Assembly: GCF_046195335.1 (NCBI RefSeq)
Contig: NZ_CP176093.1
Source: Methanospirillum lacunae
GTDB lineage: Archaea; Halobacteriota; Methanomicrobia; Methanomicrobiales; Methanospirillaceae
Direction: 5' to 3' (one strand)
Length of the DNA: 64,000 bases
Shown: piece after piece, positions 45,330 through 53,559 of the stretch
Numbering within the stretch: position 1 is the stretch's first letter
Layout of the letters: every line of letters starts with the position of its first letter
The notes under the pieces: model-generated
Database searches by the model: none
The model's input: the letters and a program-made list of their open reading frames with translations, nothing else
Told to the model about the DNA's origin: nothing
Translations under genes and position numbers: made by a program

Positions 45330-45574
45330 GCATTCCTATTAATAAACTACGGTACAGGTATTTTCAAAAAATATCTCGTTGATATAATCTCCATTTCTTT
45401 TGAATATTTTTTTAAAGATAAATCTGAATGAATTCTTACATCCCGAATAAGTGGTCGTTCTTCCGGAAAAAAAGGAGAGCAGGTTTGTGTGGGTGGATAT
45501 GCAATCTGCATGGGGATGACTGATTCATGAGAAAAATTCAGATTTTTCTCAAATTTGTGAACATCCTGATCTAT

Positions 45575-46534
45575 TTATCCTAATATCATATTGAAAATAA
45601 TCCCGGTCATCGTGATAGCAACAAAGAGTATCCCGGCGAAAATCACAAGCAGCCGAATCTTCAGAACCTTCCTGAGAATTATCATCTCTGGCACTGAAAG
45701 GCCTATCACAGCCATCATAAATGCGAGAGCTGTACCCATTGCAACACCTTTTTCAGTCAGAACCTGTAAAATCGGAATCATGCCTACTGCATTCATATAA
45801 AGCGGAATTCCGATAAGTACGGCCAGGGGAACAGCAAAAGGATTATCTGGGCCTGCATATTGGGACAATAACTCCATTGGAGCATATCCATGGATTATAC
45901 CTCCAACTCCAATACCAAGGAGAATGTAGGGAAGTACCCGGAGCGTGATATTTTTCGATTCATTTTTTGCAAAGATTATCCGGTCTTTCCAACTCAGTAC
46001 TTTTTCACTCATTACCGGAAGATTTGATGCATATACAAAATCCTCAATTTCACTTTCAAGATGAAGTCTACCAATGATTATCCCGGCTGTCACAGCAATA
46101 ATAAACCCGGTTATGATGTAAAGTGCTGCTATCTGCCAACCGAACATGGTATACAGCATGGTCGCAGCGATCTCGTTGATCATAGGTGATGCAATCAGGA
46201 AAGAGAAGGTTACTCCAAGAGGTACTCCTGATTCAATAAACCCAATAAACATGGGTACTGCAGAACATGAACAGAAGGGAGTAGGAATTCCTAACAGTGC
46301 GGCAATTACATTCCCAACCCCCTCGTGACGACCTCCCAGCCATTTTCGGATCTTTTGCGGCGTGATAAATGATCTGATGATTGCGATAAAGAATACTACC
46401 AACATCATCATAATCGTGACGTAGATAGAATCAAAAATAAAAAAATGAACCGATGAACCGGCTGGTGAATCTGGTGAGAGATTGAGAAGTGTGTACGTCA
46501 CCCAGTCTGCAAATTTTTCGATCATGATGACCAT
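45575..46534 (-). CDS. UPF0718/DUF318-type permease (copy 1)
   Basis: This 319-residue membrane protein has about eight segments and the family landmarks FFIAIIRSFITPQKIRKWL, TPFCSCSAVPMFIGFIESGVP (with a CSC motif in a membrane loop) and ASPMINEIA. This family includes ArsP, an exporter of organic arsenicals, and other permeases of unknown cargo. A second copy lies at 49001. A DGC-domain gene precedes it on the same strand by 160 bases, and ArsR copy 1 follows downstream. Confidence 0.85.
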   Translation of the reverse strand: MVIMIEKFADWVTYTLLNLSPDSPAGSSVHFFIFDSIYVTIMMMLVVFFIAIIRSFITPQKIRKWLGGRHEGVGNVIAALLGIPTPFCSCSAVPMFIGFIESGVPLGVTFSFLIASPMINEIAATMLYTMFGWQIAALYIITGFIIAVTAGIIIGRLHLESEIEDFVYASNLPVMSEKVLSWKDRIIFAKNESKNITLRVLPYILLGIGVGGIIHGYAPMELLSQYAGPDNPFAVPLAVLIGIPLYMNAVGMIPILQVLTEKGVAMGTALAFMMAVIGLSVPEMIILRKVLKIRLLVIFAGILFVAITMTGIIFNMILG

Positions 46535-46694
46535 CCAATATCCAGGTGTAATTGATCAATCATGTCGCGTTCGAAAGATTGTTCAGAACAAATCAAATTT
46601 TTTCCAGAAGAGGATAATGGAATAAGAGGGTTATTCGGGAAAAAAAGAGAGATCATAATACTGACCCCTTTGTAAAAAACATTCATGGTTCTCC

Positions 46695-47075
46695 TCATTT
46701 TTGTTTTACGGCATTGATCACGGTTATGAGATCTGACTCATTAAATTCTGGCCCTGAAGTTTTTGTTATCCCTAACTCAGTAATCAGCACATATCGGTCA
46801 ATGGGGATCTTTTTGGCATCTAAGATTTTTTTGCCGCATTGTATCGGACAACCGTCGATGACTATTCGTTCATCTGCCCCTTTGGCCATAGTGATGAGTG
46901 CTTCAACATCACCACCAATACCCGCAAGACAAGAGCCCGTCCCAAATCCTTCCTTGTTGAGCTGACAGGCCGCAGCATTAGAGAGCTGGCCAACATTAGA
47001 CGCAATTCCAGAACAGGAATATATGATGCGAGGGACTCCTTTTGCACCACAACTGCAAGTAGTTTTTTCATTCAT
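46695..47075 (-). CDS. DGC-domain cysteine-rich protein (copy 1)
   Basis: This 126-residue cytoplasmic protein has an N-terminal TCSCGAKG, then IYSCSGIASNVGQLSNAAACQL and VIDGCPIQCGKKIL, the DGC pattern. The family is described as putative zinc-binding; its biochemical role is not known. ATG 47075 is chosen because GGAAGAA lies about 9 bases upstream; a frame to 47114 exists. It is related to the two DGC genes near 48 kb and lies ahead of a permease gene, so I infer a metal or thiol cargo role. Confidence 0.83.
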   Translation of the reverse strand: MNEKTTCSCGAKGVPRIIYSCSGIASNVGQLSNAAACQLNKEGFGTGSCLAGIGGDVEALITMAKGADERIVIDGCPIQCGKKILDAKKIPIDRYVLITELGITKTSGPEFNESDLITVINAVKQK

Positions 47076-47320
47076 TTCTAATTCTTCCTTTTTCAACTTT
47101 TGTCGAAATAACATAGTATGCGAAATCGGATAAACTTTGCTGTTTCAACTTATTTTGTATCATGAAGAATCACGAACATTTTACAATAATATTTACTCAA
47201 GCAGACGGATTTCAGGTAAGGGATTCATCACAATGATAATCTCGGCTTTTCGAAAATCATTTCTAACGAGTAACAAAAGAACAAGTGCGGAGGTTCAATA
47301 ATCACTTCGGGATCTAATAT

Positions 47321-47827
47321 TTAGCGGTGATCCATTCCAAATCGTTTGCCCAACGTTATCTTCAGATCATTCATGAAATCTGCTTTATCCCTGAGTTTAT
47401 ACCAAAGACCAATCTGATTCTCAGCCTGAAACCCGGTATCATTGGTATACCCAATCATCAGTGACGACGAAGTCACTCCGTAACGGGATACTAGGTCTGC
47501 ATTCTCCGGTACTTCAGCATTGATGTGTGCAATATATCAGCTTCCCGTCTGCCAGTTCACGGGCAAATGAGGCGTTTATCGTCACTTCAGCAAGTTCCCC
47601 AAGGACCTGACAGGAGTAACACTGCTAGGTAGGATGAAAATGATAGACCTCGATTACTGATGGCGAAACTGATGCACGAACCGATATTACAAATTCAACG
47701 GAGGACTGATTATCCAGGATGAACCTTTTATTGCACCCACACCCTCCCAAAGGATCAATAGCCCGGTAATGAGTGCCAGAACAAGAAGGGGAATCAGCAG
47801 TCCGTTGTATGGTTTTTTATCAGCCAT
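47321..47827 (-). pseudogene. Decayed exported thioredoxin-like protein (VYHFHPT family)
   Basis: Read on the minus strand, an ATG at 47827 opens a membrane anchor (GLLIPLLVLALITGLLI). After a frameshift the sequence reads VIEVYHFHPT, an in-frame TAG, then CYSC and GELAEVT. After a second frameshift it reads AHINAEVPENADLVSRYGVT, SSSLMIGY and a final KLRDKADFM to TAA. This is the same order as in the intact genes at 52538 and 53041. At least two frameshifts and one stop make it a pseudogene. Confidence 0.85.
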
Positions 47828-47873
47828 ACAAATAAAAAAAGGACCATATCAAAGTTTACTCTGGTGAGCAGAA

Positions 47874-48230
47874 TCACCGGAGCTGTTCCCGGACAACTGT
47901 GGTCAGAAGTTCGATCTCATCGAACCGGGGCTCTTCCATCCCATTTTTTATAATTCCACACTCAGTTGCAATGAAAAGAATCTCTGGTTCATATCCCTGC
48001 TCCCGCACCTTCTTGCTCCCACAGCAATCACTGCATCCGTCAAGAACCACAATCTTCTCAGCATGAGAAAGAGCATCACAGAGCCGGTCCGGATCCACCC
48101 GGCAGGAGATACAATGTTCAATCATACCCGGACACTTTCGCATCAAATGCTCTCCCGTCTTCGTGGTGAGTTTACCCGTATTTGATATCCCTGAGCAGGT
48201 GATCAGGGTTATCCCGTCATCATCATGCAT
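47874..48230 (-). CDS. DGC-domain protein (copy 2)
   Basis: This 118-residue protein has the short form of the DGC pattern: LITCSGISNTGKLTTKTGEHL, a HCISCRVD block and VVLDGCSDCCGSKK. It lacks the N-terminal cysteine extension of its neighbour. It lies 12 bases after the next DGC gene in the same leftward operon (thioredoxin, DGC, DGC). The many cysteines suggest soft-metal or persulfide binding. Confidence 0.82.
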   Translation of the reverse strand: MHDDDGITLITCSGISNTGKLTTKTGEHLMRKCPGMIEHCISCRVDPDRLCDALSHAEKIVVLDGCSDCCGSKKVREQGYEPEILFIATECGIIKNGMEEPRFDEIELLTTVVREQLR

Positions 48231-48242
48231 AAAAAAATGAGC

Positions 48243-48695
48243 TTAACAGCACTTTCCACCACAACCGCCAGAACCGTCGGAGGGTTTCTTTCCTTTCCCT
48301 GACTCCTGGAGTTTTCCTTCACCTTTCCAGGCAGCTGAGGCAATCGCCTCGACCTGGTCAGGGGTGAATGACCGGTCACCACTCTTTTTTTCAACACCGA
48401 GATCGGTGATCACCAGGTGCTGGTGAACCGGGACTCCTCCTGCCTCGGCGATCTTCTTTGCACAATGCATCCCGCACCCGTCGATCGCAACAACCTCATC
48501 GACCTCTTTGGCACGTTTTGCAAGGGCTTCAGATGATGCAAGCAGAGCAGTGCAGGCATATCCCCCGTACGATTCTTCATCAAGCTGGATAGCAGCGGCG
48601 TTTGAGATCTGACCGGTGTTCGCCTGACCACAACAGGGGAAAATGATCCGTGATTTATCACCGCCACCACAGGAACAGGGTGCCTGCTCTGCCAT
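48243..48695 (-). CDS. DGC-domain protein (copy 3) with cysteine-rich tail
   Basis: The 150-residue protein has CSCGGGDKSRIIFPCCGQAN, then QISNAAAIQLDEESYGGYAC, then AIDGCGMHCAKKIAEAGG, the DGC pattern. A flexible tail ends GGCGGKCC, a further metal- or thiol-binding cluster. Its start overlaps the stop of the mini-thioredoxin gene by one base, so the two are translationally coupled. It should be cytoplasmic. Confidence 0.85.
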   Translation of the reverse strand: MAEQAPCSCGGGDKSRIIFPCCGQANTGQISNAAAIQLDEESYGGYACTALLASSEALAKRAKEVDEVVAIDGCGMHCAKKIAEAGGVPVHQHLVITDLGVEKKSGDRSFTPDQVEAIASAAWKGEGKLQESGKGKKPSDGSGGCGGKCC

Positions 48696-48931
48696 TATGC
48701 CCCCTTGAGGATCTCGATGATCTCATTCACGGTTGGAACCCGGCCAGCCACAACCTCTTCTCCGTCTTTAAACAGGGAAGGGGTCATCAGAATTCCACGA
48801 CTGACGATCTCACTCAGATCTTCAACTTTGATGACCTCTGCCTGAATTCCTGCTTTCTTCACGGCTTCATTCACGTTATCATACATCCTTTTGCATTTTG
48901 TGCATCCGGAACCTAATATTTCGAGTTTCAT
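48695..48931 (-). CDS. Mini-thioredoxin (redox-active disulfide protein)
   Basis: This 78-residue thioredoxin-fold protein has the active site GSGCTKCKR near residue 8 and the cis-proline loop MTPSLFKDGE near 49, matching the small archaeal thioredoxin/glutaredoxin-like group. It heads a leftward operon with two DGC proteins. There is no ribosome-binding site: the ATG follows directly on a TTCA-N8-TGAA palindrome with a TATA-like tatattt about 20 bases upstream, so the mRNA is probably leaderless. Confidence 0.88.
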   Translation of the reverse strand: MKLEILGSGCTKCKRMYDNVNEAVKKAGIQAEVIKVEDLSEIVSRGILMTPSLFKDGEEVVAGRVPTVNEIIEILKGA

Positions 48932-48932
48932 A

Positions 48933-48952
48933 ATTTCACTATTATTTGAAAT
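48933..48952. promoter_or_regulatory. Candidate ArsR operator ATTTCA-N8-TGAAAT
   Basis: A perfect inverted repeat (ATTTCA-ctattatt-TGAAAT) lies one base from the start codon of the mini-thioredoxin gene and overlaps its TATA-like region. A bound repressor would block promoter access. It is the most symmetric of the set. Confidence 0.65.
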
Positions 48953-49000
48953 ATACTGTCTCTATGAGATATTCATTTTTCGCAAAAATCTTCATTTCCT

Positions 49001-49975
49001 CTACCCCATCACCCAGTTGAAGAGATACCCGGTAAGGATTATTCCCGAGCCAACCACTCCGATAAATATGGCAAGAAGCCGGGGTTTGAGAACCTTTCTG
49101 AGTAGGATCATCTCAGGGATCGAGAGAGCGGTCACTGACATCATGAATGCAAGGGCCGTTCCCATCGCAACCCCGGCACGGGTCAGTTCTGACACCAGCG
49201 GAATGACTCCGGCTGCATTACTGTACAGGGGTATTCCGATGATAACCGCTACAACAACCGCGAACGGGTTATCCTTCCCGGCATACGCAGCCAGAGCTCC
49301 GGCTGGAATCCATCCATGCATCAGGGCACCAATCCCGATACCTATCACAACATACAGCCAGATCCGTTTTATGATATCCAGTGTTTCAACCCAGGATTCC
49401 TGGAACCGTTCTGTGTACGTTGGTTCATACATCGCTATCCGGGTTGGTTTGACTTTGACCTGATAGACATACTCTTCAACAAACCGCTCAAGTTTCAATC
49501 TGCCAATGACCAGACCGGCAACGATGGCTATCACTTCACCGGAAATGATATAGACTGCAGCGATCTGCCAGCCGAAGAGACCATAGAGCATTACCAGAGC
49601 GACTTCGTTCACCATAGGGGCTGCTATCAGATACGTGAACGTGACCCCAAGTGGGATGCCGGCCTCGACAAAACCGATAAAGAGTGGTACTGCAGAACAG
49701 GAACAGAACGGTGTAATAATTCCGAGCAAGGCAGCCAGGATATGCCCGATGAATGTTGATCCCTTCCGTTCTGCAAGCCATGCTTTTGTCTTTTCAGGTG
49801 AGAAAAACGATCTGAGAAAGGTTACGAAAAACACAATCACAAGCAACAGGATGAAGATCTTCACCGTGTCGTAGAGAAAGAAGTTAAGTGAACTTCCTGC
49901 CGGACTGTCCGGGCTGAGACCGAGTAGTGAGTAGACGATCCAGTCAGCAGCGGTTTGTACTATCTCAAATACCAT
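49001..49975 (-). CDS. UPF0718/DUF318-type permease (copy 2)
   Basis: This 324-residue membrane protein is similar along its length to the permease at 45575: VFFVTFLRSFFSPEKTKAWL, TPFCSCSAVPLFIGFVEAGIP and AAPMVNEVAL. The conserved CSC in a membrane loop suits soft-metal or arsenical passage, as proposed for ArsP. It follows the 84-residue CC protein gene by 29 bases on the same strand and precedes the thioredoxin-DGC unit. Confidence 0.86.
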   Translation of the reverse strand: MVFEIVQTAADWIVYSLLGLSPDSPAGSSLNFFLYDTVKIFILLLVIVFFVTFLRSFFSPEKTKAWLAERKGSTFIGHILAALLGIITPFCSCSAVPLFIGFVEAGIPLGVTFTYLIAAPMVNEVALVMLYGLFGWQIAAVYIISGEVIAIVAGLVIGRLKLERFVEEYVYQVKVKPTRIAMYEPTYTERFQESWVETLDIIKRIWLYVVIGIGIGALMHGWIPAGALAAYAGKDNPFAVVVAVIIGIPLYSNAAGVIPLVSELTRAGVAMGTALAFMMSVTALSIPEMILLRKVLKPRLLAIFIGVVGSGIILTGYLFNWVMG

Positions 49976-50004
49976 TTTTACTTCCGGATTTTGATTTCAA
50001 TGAT

Positions 50005-50259
50005 TTAAGGGAATTGTTTTTTATAAACAGCAAGGATTGCTCTCATGTACGCTTCATCAGCTGCTTTTGGGACATAGTTGTACACTTTCACTCTCTTCAG
50101 CAGATTCTCTCTAATCTGCTGGTCAGACGGGAGGTTCATCTCCTTTACTTCAGCAATGATCTCGTCAAGCATGGTGATACCGGTGGGGACTCCGTTGACT
50201 GGGACCATTTTAATCTGCCGGAGTGCATCAGCCTGACAACACGGAATATCCTTGTTCAT
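50005..50259 (-). CDS. Small CC-motif protein upstream of permease
   Basis: This 84-residue soluble protein has two adjacent cysteines (DIPCCQADALRQI) followed by VNGVPTGITMLDEIIAEV and a helical end. I cannot name a family with certainty. Its position 29 bases ahead of the permease gene and its vicinal cysteines suggest it binds the metal or thiol ligand carried or sensed by this operon. Confidence 0.65.
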   Translation of the reverse strand: MNKDIPCCQADALRQIKMVPVNGVPTGITMLDEIIAEVKEMNLPSDQQIRENLLKRVKVYNYVPKAADEAYMRAILAVYKKQFP

Positions 50260-50366
50260 CTCATCAACCTCAATATTTTGAAAAACCTATGTTTAGATAC
50301 ATCTGGCGTCTGTTTCATGTTCACCAGGTACCTCCGATTCAAATATCAGACATCAAATTCCACATC

Positions 50367-50564
50367 CTATTCTTTCCAAGAATCCTGATTGTCCGGATTT
50401 TTTTGTTGCCTGCCCGATCCACAACAGCAAGGACAAAAGCCAGGTCCATTTCTGATGAATCTGCGCATAATCAACATCATTCCAAAAAATAACAAGAGGC
50501 ACACAATGGCCATTCCCGCAAAGAAGAAGAATGGCATTCCGAAAAACGGTATCATGAAAGGCAT
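50367..50564 (-). CDS. Small membrane protein with CPCCC tail
   Basis: This 65-residue frame encodes one or two hydrophobic segments (about residues 1-33, rich in Phe, Met and Leu) followed by FIRNGPGFCPCCCGSGRQQK, a dense cysteine cluster on the cytoplasmic side if positive-inside holds. Perfect and imperfect TTCA-N8-TGAA sites lie just upstream, so it probably starts the operon running into the CC protein and permease copy 2. The function is unknown; metal binding at the membrane is inferred. Confidence 0.55.
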   Translation of the reverse strand: MPFMIPFFGMPFFFFAGMAIVCLLLFFGMMLIMRRFIRNGPGFCPCCCGSGRQQKNPDNQDSWKE

Positions 50565-50608
50565 TCAATTTTCATCTCGTTATGGTTTGATACGAACAGG
50601 GGCCACAC

Positions 50609-50628
50609 ATTTCAACATTAATTGAATT
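50609..50628. promoter_or_regulatory. Candidate ArsR operator ATTTCA-N8-TGAATT
   Basis: The inverted repeat ATTTCA-acattaat-TGAATT lies 45 bases upstream of the CPCCC membrane protein. A weaker copy, TATTCA-gtactatt-TAAAAA, follows at 50630-50649, giving a tandem arrangement. Confidence 0.6.
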
Positions 50629-50919
50629 ATATTCAGTACTATTTAAAAATACGTATCTGAAATCAGATAAAAGGGTATAATAATCATTTTTTAATTTCAG
50701 AAAATTCTGAATTTTAACAGAAGGATTATCATTCGTCTTTCTCATTACAGCATCAGAACTGTTGTTTCATTCGCATGATCTTCATCCCACGCAACATCAT
50801 TCGAATTATTATATACCGAAAATTCATTCAAAATTTCAGTTATTAATGTTTAGGTGAAGCAATCATTTAAGAATTTTTTTAACCTATTTTATTTTTGATA
50901 TATGAGGGCATTTTATGAT

Positions 50920-51116
50920 TTATTCTTCTTCGGTGAGAATCTTGTGTATGAGGTGCAATACATCTTTTGAAAATGTGCCAGTCGATACAAGCATCAGACA
51001 GCAACTCTTTTTCCGTTACCGAGAGAAATCAACGCCATCTTACCTCTATCATTGATATTTACTTGTTTTCTCATCTCTTTTGGAATCACAATCTTCCCCC
51101 TCGTATCAGTTGATAG
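50920..51116 (-). pseudogene. Remnant of an AbrB/SpoVT-type regulator
   Basis: Read on the minus strand, the frame LSTDTRGKIVIPKEMRKQVN and DRGKMALISLGNGK is the swapped-hairpin AbrB DNA-binding domain. The frame ends early. After a one-base shift in an A-run it continues as SCCLMLVSTGTFSKDVLHLI and stops at TAA 50920. The start codon region is also lost. The combination of AbrB domain and CC-containing tail is known in metal- and thiol-linked clusters. It appears dead. Confidence 0.65.
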
Positions 51117-51398
51117 AATCGCTCAACACCGTAAGAATAAGCCCCTATCTAAAAAAAAATGTTGAACCTGTTGAATTTGATACCGTTTTCATTTCTCCAC
51201 CTCTCACGATTCAAACTTATATGAAACAAGTACAGATAAATGCCTCCTATGTTTACGGAAAATTAAAATTATTAGAATCATGTCTGGTAATCAACGTCAC
51301 ACTGTTCCTGATCGTCAGAAGAACCAATAGTGCCAATTCGGAGAAAATTGAACACTTCAGCGAGAACGAACAAGTAGTTAAGACCAGATGAAAACTCC
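51117..51398. other. AT-rich region, no supported gene
   Basis: A rightward frame at 51080-51391 overlaps the AbrB remnant and has low-complexity, unstructured content with no ribosome-binding site. I see no support for it. The stretch separates two decayed genes. Confidence 0.4.
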
Positions 51399-51826
51399 AT
51401 GAACAAGGAATTTGGTATTGAACGGATACATGTCGGTGTAGATGTTTTTCATACCTCTGTCCGGTGCTCTAATACCAGGACTACCCTAGCATCAGTGATC
51501 CAGGAGATCACCCCAGCACTTACCAAACAGGGAATTCGGATCAGGTATTCGGAAACGGTGCTCCCATCCGATCAGTAACCGGAGTGAAACAAAGTCCTGA
51601 TCAATGGCAAACCGCTTGAAGAGTACATACCCAATGCACAGTTGTCCAGACCTTCTGGGTGTCCAGTGTACGTATTATTGAAGAGGTATCAGCAGAATGC
51701 TGAACTATTCAAATCCATGATGAGTTCTATGAATTGATCCCTGCTGATCTCATCCGCCGAGTATTGGTTACTGCTGCAGACGGGATTGAAGGAGAGAAAA
51801 AATCGCTCATAAAATGCTGCGAATAA
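51399..51826 (+). pseudogene. Decayed DUF2703-like gene
   Basis: From ATG 51399 the frame shows a CSNTRTTLASVIQEITPAL block, then TAA- and TGA-type stops, then VLINGKPLEEYIPNAQ, the DUF2703 core. After another shift it reads HDEFYELIPADLIRRVLVTA and ends KCCE before TAA 51826. Stops and a frameshift make it a pseudogene. DUF2703 proteins occur near thioredoxin and metal-resistance genes, consistent with the island. Confidence 0.65.
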
Positions 51827-51877
51827 GTGGTTTTATACGCATACCCCAGTGAAAGATCGGGGCCAGGGTTAATAATG

Positions 51878-51897
51878 ATTTCAATTGTTATTGAATC
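51878..51897. promoter_or_regulatory. Candidate ArsR operator ATTTCA-N8-TGAATC
   Basis: The inverted repeat ATTTCA-attgttat-TGAATC lies 75 bases upstream of ArsR copy 2, in the same position class as the site ahead of ArsR copy 1. Confidence 0.6.
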
Positions 51898-51971
51898 AAA
51901 TGAAACGATGTCAACGATAAACCGGAGTATTTCATACTATGAAGAACAAAAGAATAATCGGATTGTAACAT

Positions 51972-52307
51972 ATGGGATTGCCTGAACCAATTGAGGAAAA
52001 TTTAGATCAGATCGGTGGAGTAGAGGGTCTTAAACAATATCTTCCACCAGACGATGAACTACTCAGAAAAAAGAGCGTTTTCACCGCTTTATCTGATGTA
52101 TACCGCCTTCAAATTCTTTACCTCCTCAACATTCAACCTCTCTGTGTCTGTGTGATTAAGGAGGTTATCGATATTGCTGACTCCAAACTATCGTATCACC
52201 TTAAAACTCTCACCACCGTAGGATTAATAGAAAAAGAACAGGATGGCATCTTTCTCATCTATTCTATCACCCAAATGGGAAAACGGTGTATTCAGATCTG
52301 GGTATAA
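51972..52307 (+). CDS. ArsR/SmtB-family regulator with CxC motif (copy 2)
   Basis: This 111-residue winged-helix repressor shows FTALSDVYRLQILYLL, PLCVCVIKE and DSKLSYHLKTLTTVGLI. It shares its sensing and recognition helices with ArsR copy 1, so both may read the same operator. The exported thioredoxin-like genes and the CcdA-like permease lie downstream on the same strand. The inducer is probably a thiol-reactive metal or metalloid. Confidence 0.88.
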   Translation: MGLPEPIEENLDQIGGVEGLKQYLPPDDELLRKKSVFTALSDVYRLQILYLLNIQPLCVCVIKEVIDIADSKLSYHLKTLTTVGLIEKEQDGIFLIYSITQMGKRCIQIWV

Positions 52308-52410
52308 TTTATCGATTCTTTTTTTCATGATTGCGTTATGAGAGGGGCGATACCTCTCGTTTGGTACATAATCCCTGAAATTTTCAAATTTTTACGGCAA
52401 CTTTATTATC

Positions 52411-52430
52411 AATTCAAAATAAATTGAATG
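52411..52430. promoter_or_regulatory. Candidate ArsR operator AATTCA-N8-TGAATG
   Basis: The inverted repeat AATTCA-aaataaat-TGAATG lies 107 bases upstream of the first exported thioredoxin-like gene and 103 bases after the ArsR copy 2 stop, so it should act on the thioredoxin-permease unit. Confidence 0.55.
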
Positions 52431-52537
52431 ATGGGGCAGTCAGATATGAGCGTGTTCGGTGTCATACCAATTCCAGAATATATTCCATCATCTCGTACTG
52501 ACAACAAACCCATTCTTCTTTTCTTTCAGGTGTATTC

Positions 52538-53011
52538 ATGAAACAGCAATCATCAACGAAATGTAACGAAAGGAGTACAGTGATATTCCTGCTCCTGTGT
52601 ATCGCCTGCTTTGGATTCTTCATTTCAGGAGCCGCTGCAGCAGAAGCAAACAATACCTCTTCAAGCGTTAAACAGGTTGAAGTGTATCACTTTCATCCAA
52701 CGAACGGATGTATTACGTGCACAACCATCGGGAACTATGCTGAAGAGTTGATAAAAAAATCATATCCAGCAGAACTTGAAAACAAGAAGATCGTCTTTGA
52801 TCATATCAATTATCAAGACCCCAAGAACGCAGACCTCGTTAAGAAATTCGGAGTAACCGGTTCCTCATTGATGATCGGAGTAACTGATGCAACCGGTTTC
52901 CACAAAGAAGAGAACCTTAAGGTCTGGTATATTGTTGGGGACAAAGGGAAATTCGATACCTACCTGAAAGACCTCCTAGACAAGAGACTCTCCGGTTCAT
53001 TAGAGGCATAA
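52538..53011 (+). CDS. Exported thioredoxin-like protein, VYHFHPTNGC family (1)
   Basis: The 157-residue product has a signal sequence (about residues 15-36) and a compact domain with VEVYHFHPTNGCITCTTIGN (a C-x2-C active-site-like pair), IVFDHINYQDPKNADLV, FGVTGSSLMIGVTD and a KVWY-type end. The order fits a thioredoxin fold with the CxxC early and a conserved loop where the cis-Pro would be. It is followed by a lipoprotein version and a CcdA-like permease, suggesting an extracytoplasmic thiol-redox chain. The start has no strong ribosome-binding site. Confidence 0.72.
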   Translation: MKQQSSTKCNERSTVIFLLLCIACFGFFISGAAAAEANNTSSSVKQVEVYHFHPTNGCITCTTIGNYAEELIKKSYPAELENKKIVFDHINYQDPKNADLVKKFGVTGSSLMIGVTDATGFHKEENLKVWYIVGDKGKFDTYLKDLLDKRLSGSLEA

Positions 53012-53040
53012 TATCCCCCGGGTTTATTTGCTTGGTTTAT

Positions 53041-53559
53041 ATGACTGATAGAACATCAGGGATTTTCACTGAATACATGATACAGAATCATGTGCAAACA
53101 ACACATGCACGACGTTCCCTTTTTTTCCTGATCGTTGCAGTATTCGTGGGGTTGATCTTGGTTACCGGATGCACAACACCGGCAGGTCAGTCAAAGACTG
53201 CCGGTTTCTCGTCACCGGTTGAGAAAGTTGAGGTGTACCATTTCCATCCTACCAACGGGTGTCGGAGCTGCACAACCGTAGGTGATTATGCAGAAGAAAC
53301 GGTGAAAGAGTATTTCCCAAACGAACTCAGGAACGGGAAACTCATCTTTGATCACATCAATTTCCAGGATGAGAAGAATGCCGATCTTGTGCAGCAGTAT
53401 GGAGTAACGGGTTCCTCACTGATGATCGGGGTGTACAACAAGACCTCCTTTACCAGAGAGAATAATCGTAAGGTCTGGTATATGACCGGGAACAAGACCC
53501 AGTACATGAATTACCTAAAAGGTGTTATCGATCAACGGCTTGCAGGAGACCTCTCGTGA
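53041..53559 (+). CDS. Thioredoxin-like lipoprotein, VYHFHPTNGC family (2)
   Basis: This paralogue has a lipobox (hydrophobic stretch ending LVTGCTTP) and the domain VEVYHFHPTNGCRSCTTVGD, LIFDHINFQDEKNADLV and YGVTGSSLMIGVYN. ATG 53041 and ATG 53077 are both possible starts; neither has a clear ribosome-binding site. It lies 29 bases after its paralogue, and its stop overlaps the permease start. It is probably membrane-anchored, the preceding copy free or differently anchored. The reducing partner is likely the CcdA-like permease. Confidence 0.72.
   Translation: MTDRTSGIFTEYMIQNHVQTTHARRSLFFLIVAVFVGLILVTGCTTPAGQSKTAGFSSPVEKVEVYHFHPTNGCRSCTTVGDYAEETVKEYFPNELRNGKLIFDHINFQDEKNADLVQQYGVTGSSLMIGVYNKTSFTRENNRKVWYMTGNKTQYMNYLKGVIDQRLAGDLS

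Noticed and set aside
51080..51391. 103-codon rightward frame
   Set aside because: It overlaps the AbrB remnant, has no ribosome-binding site and no recognised pattern.
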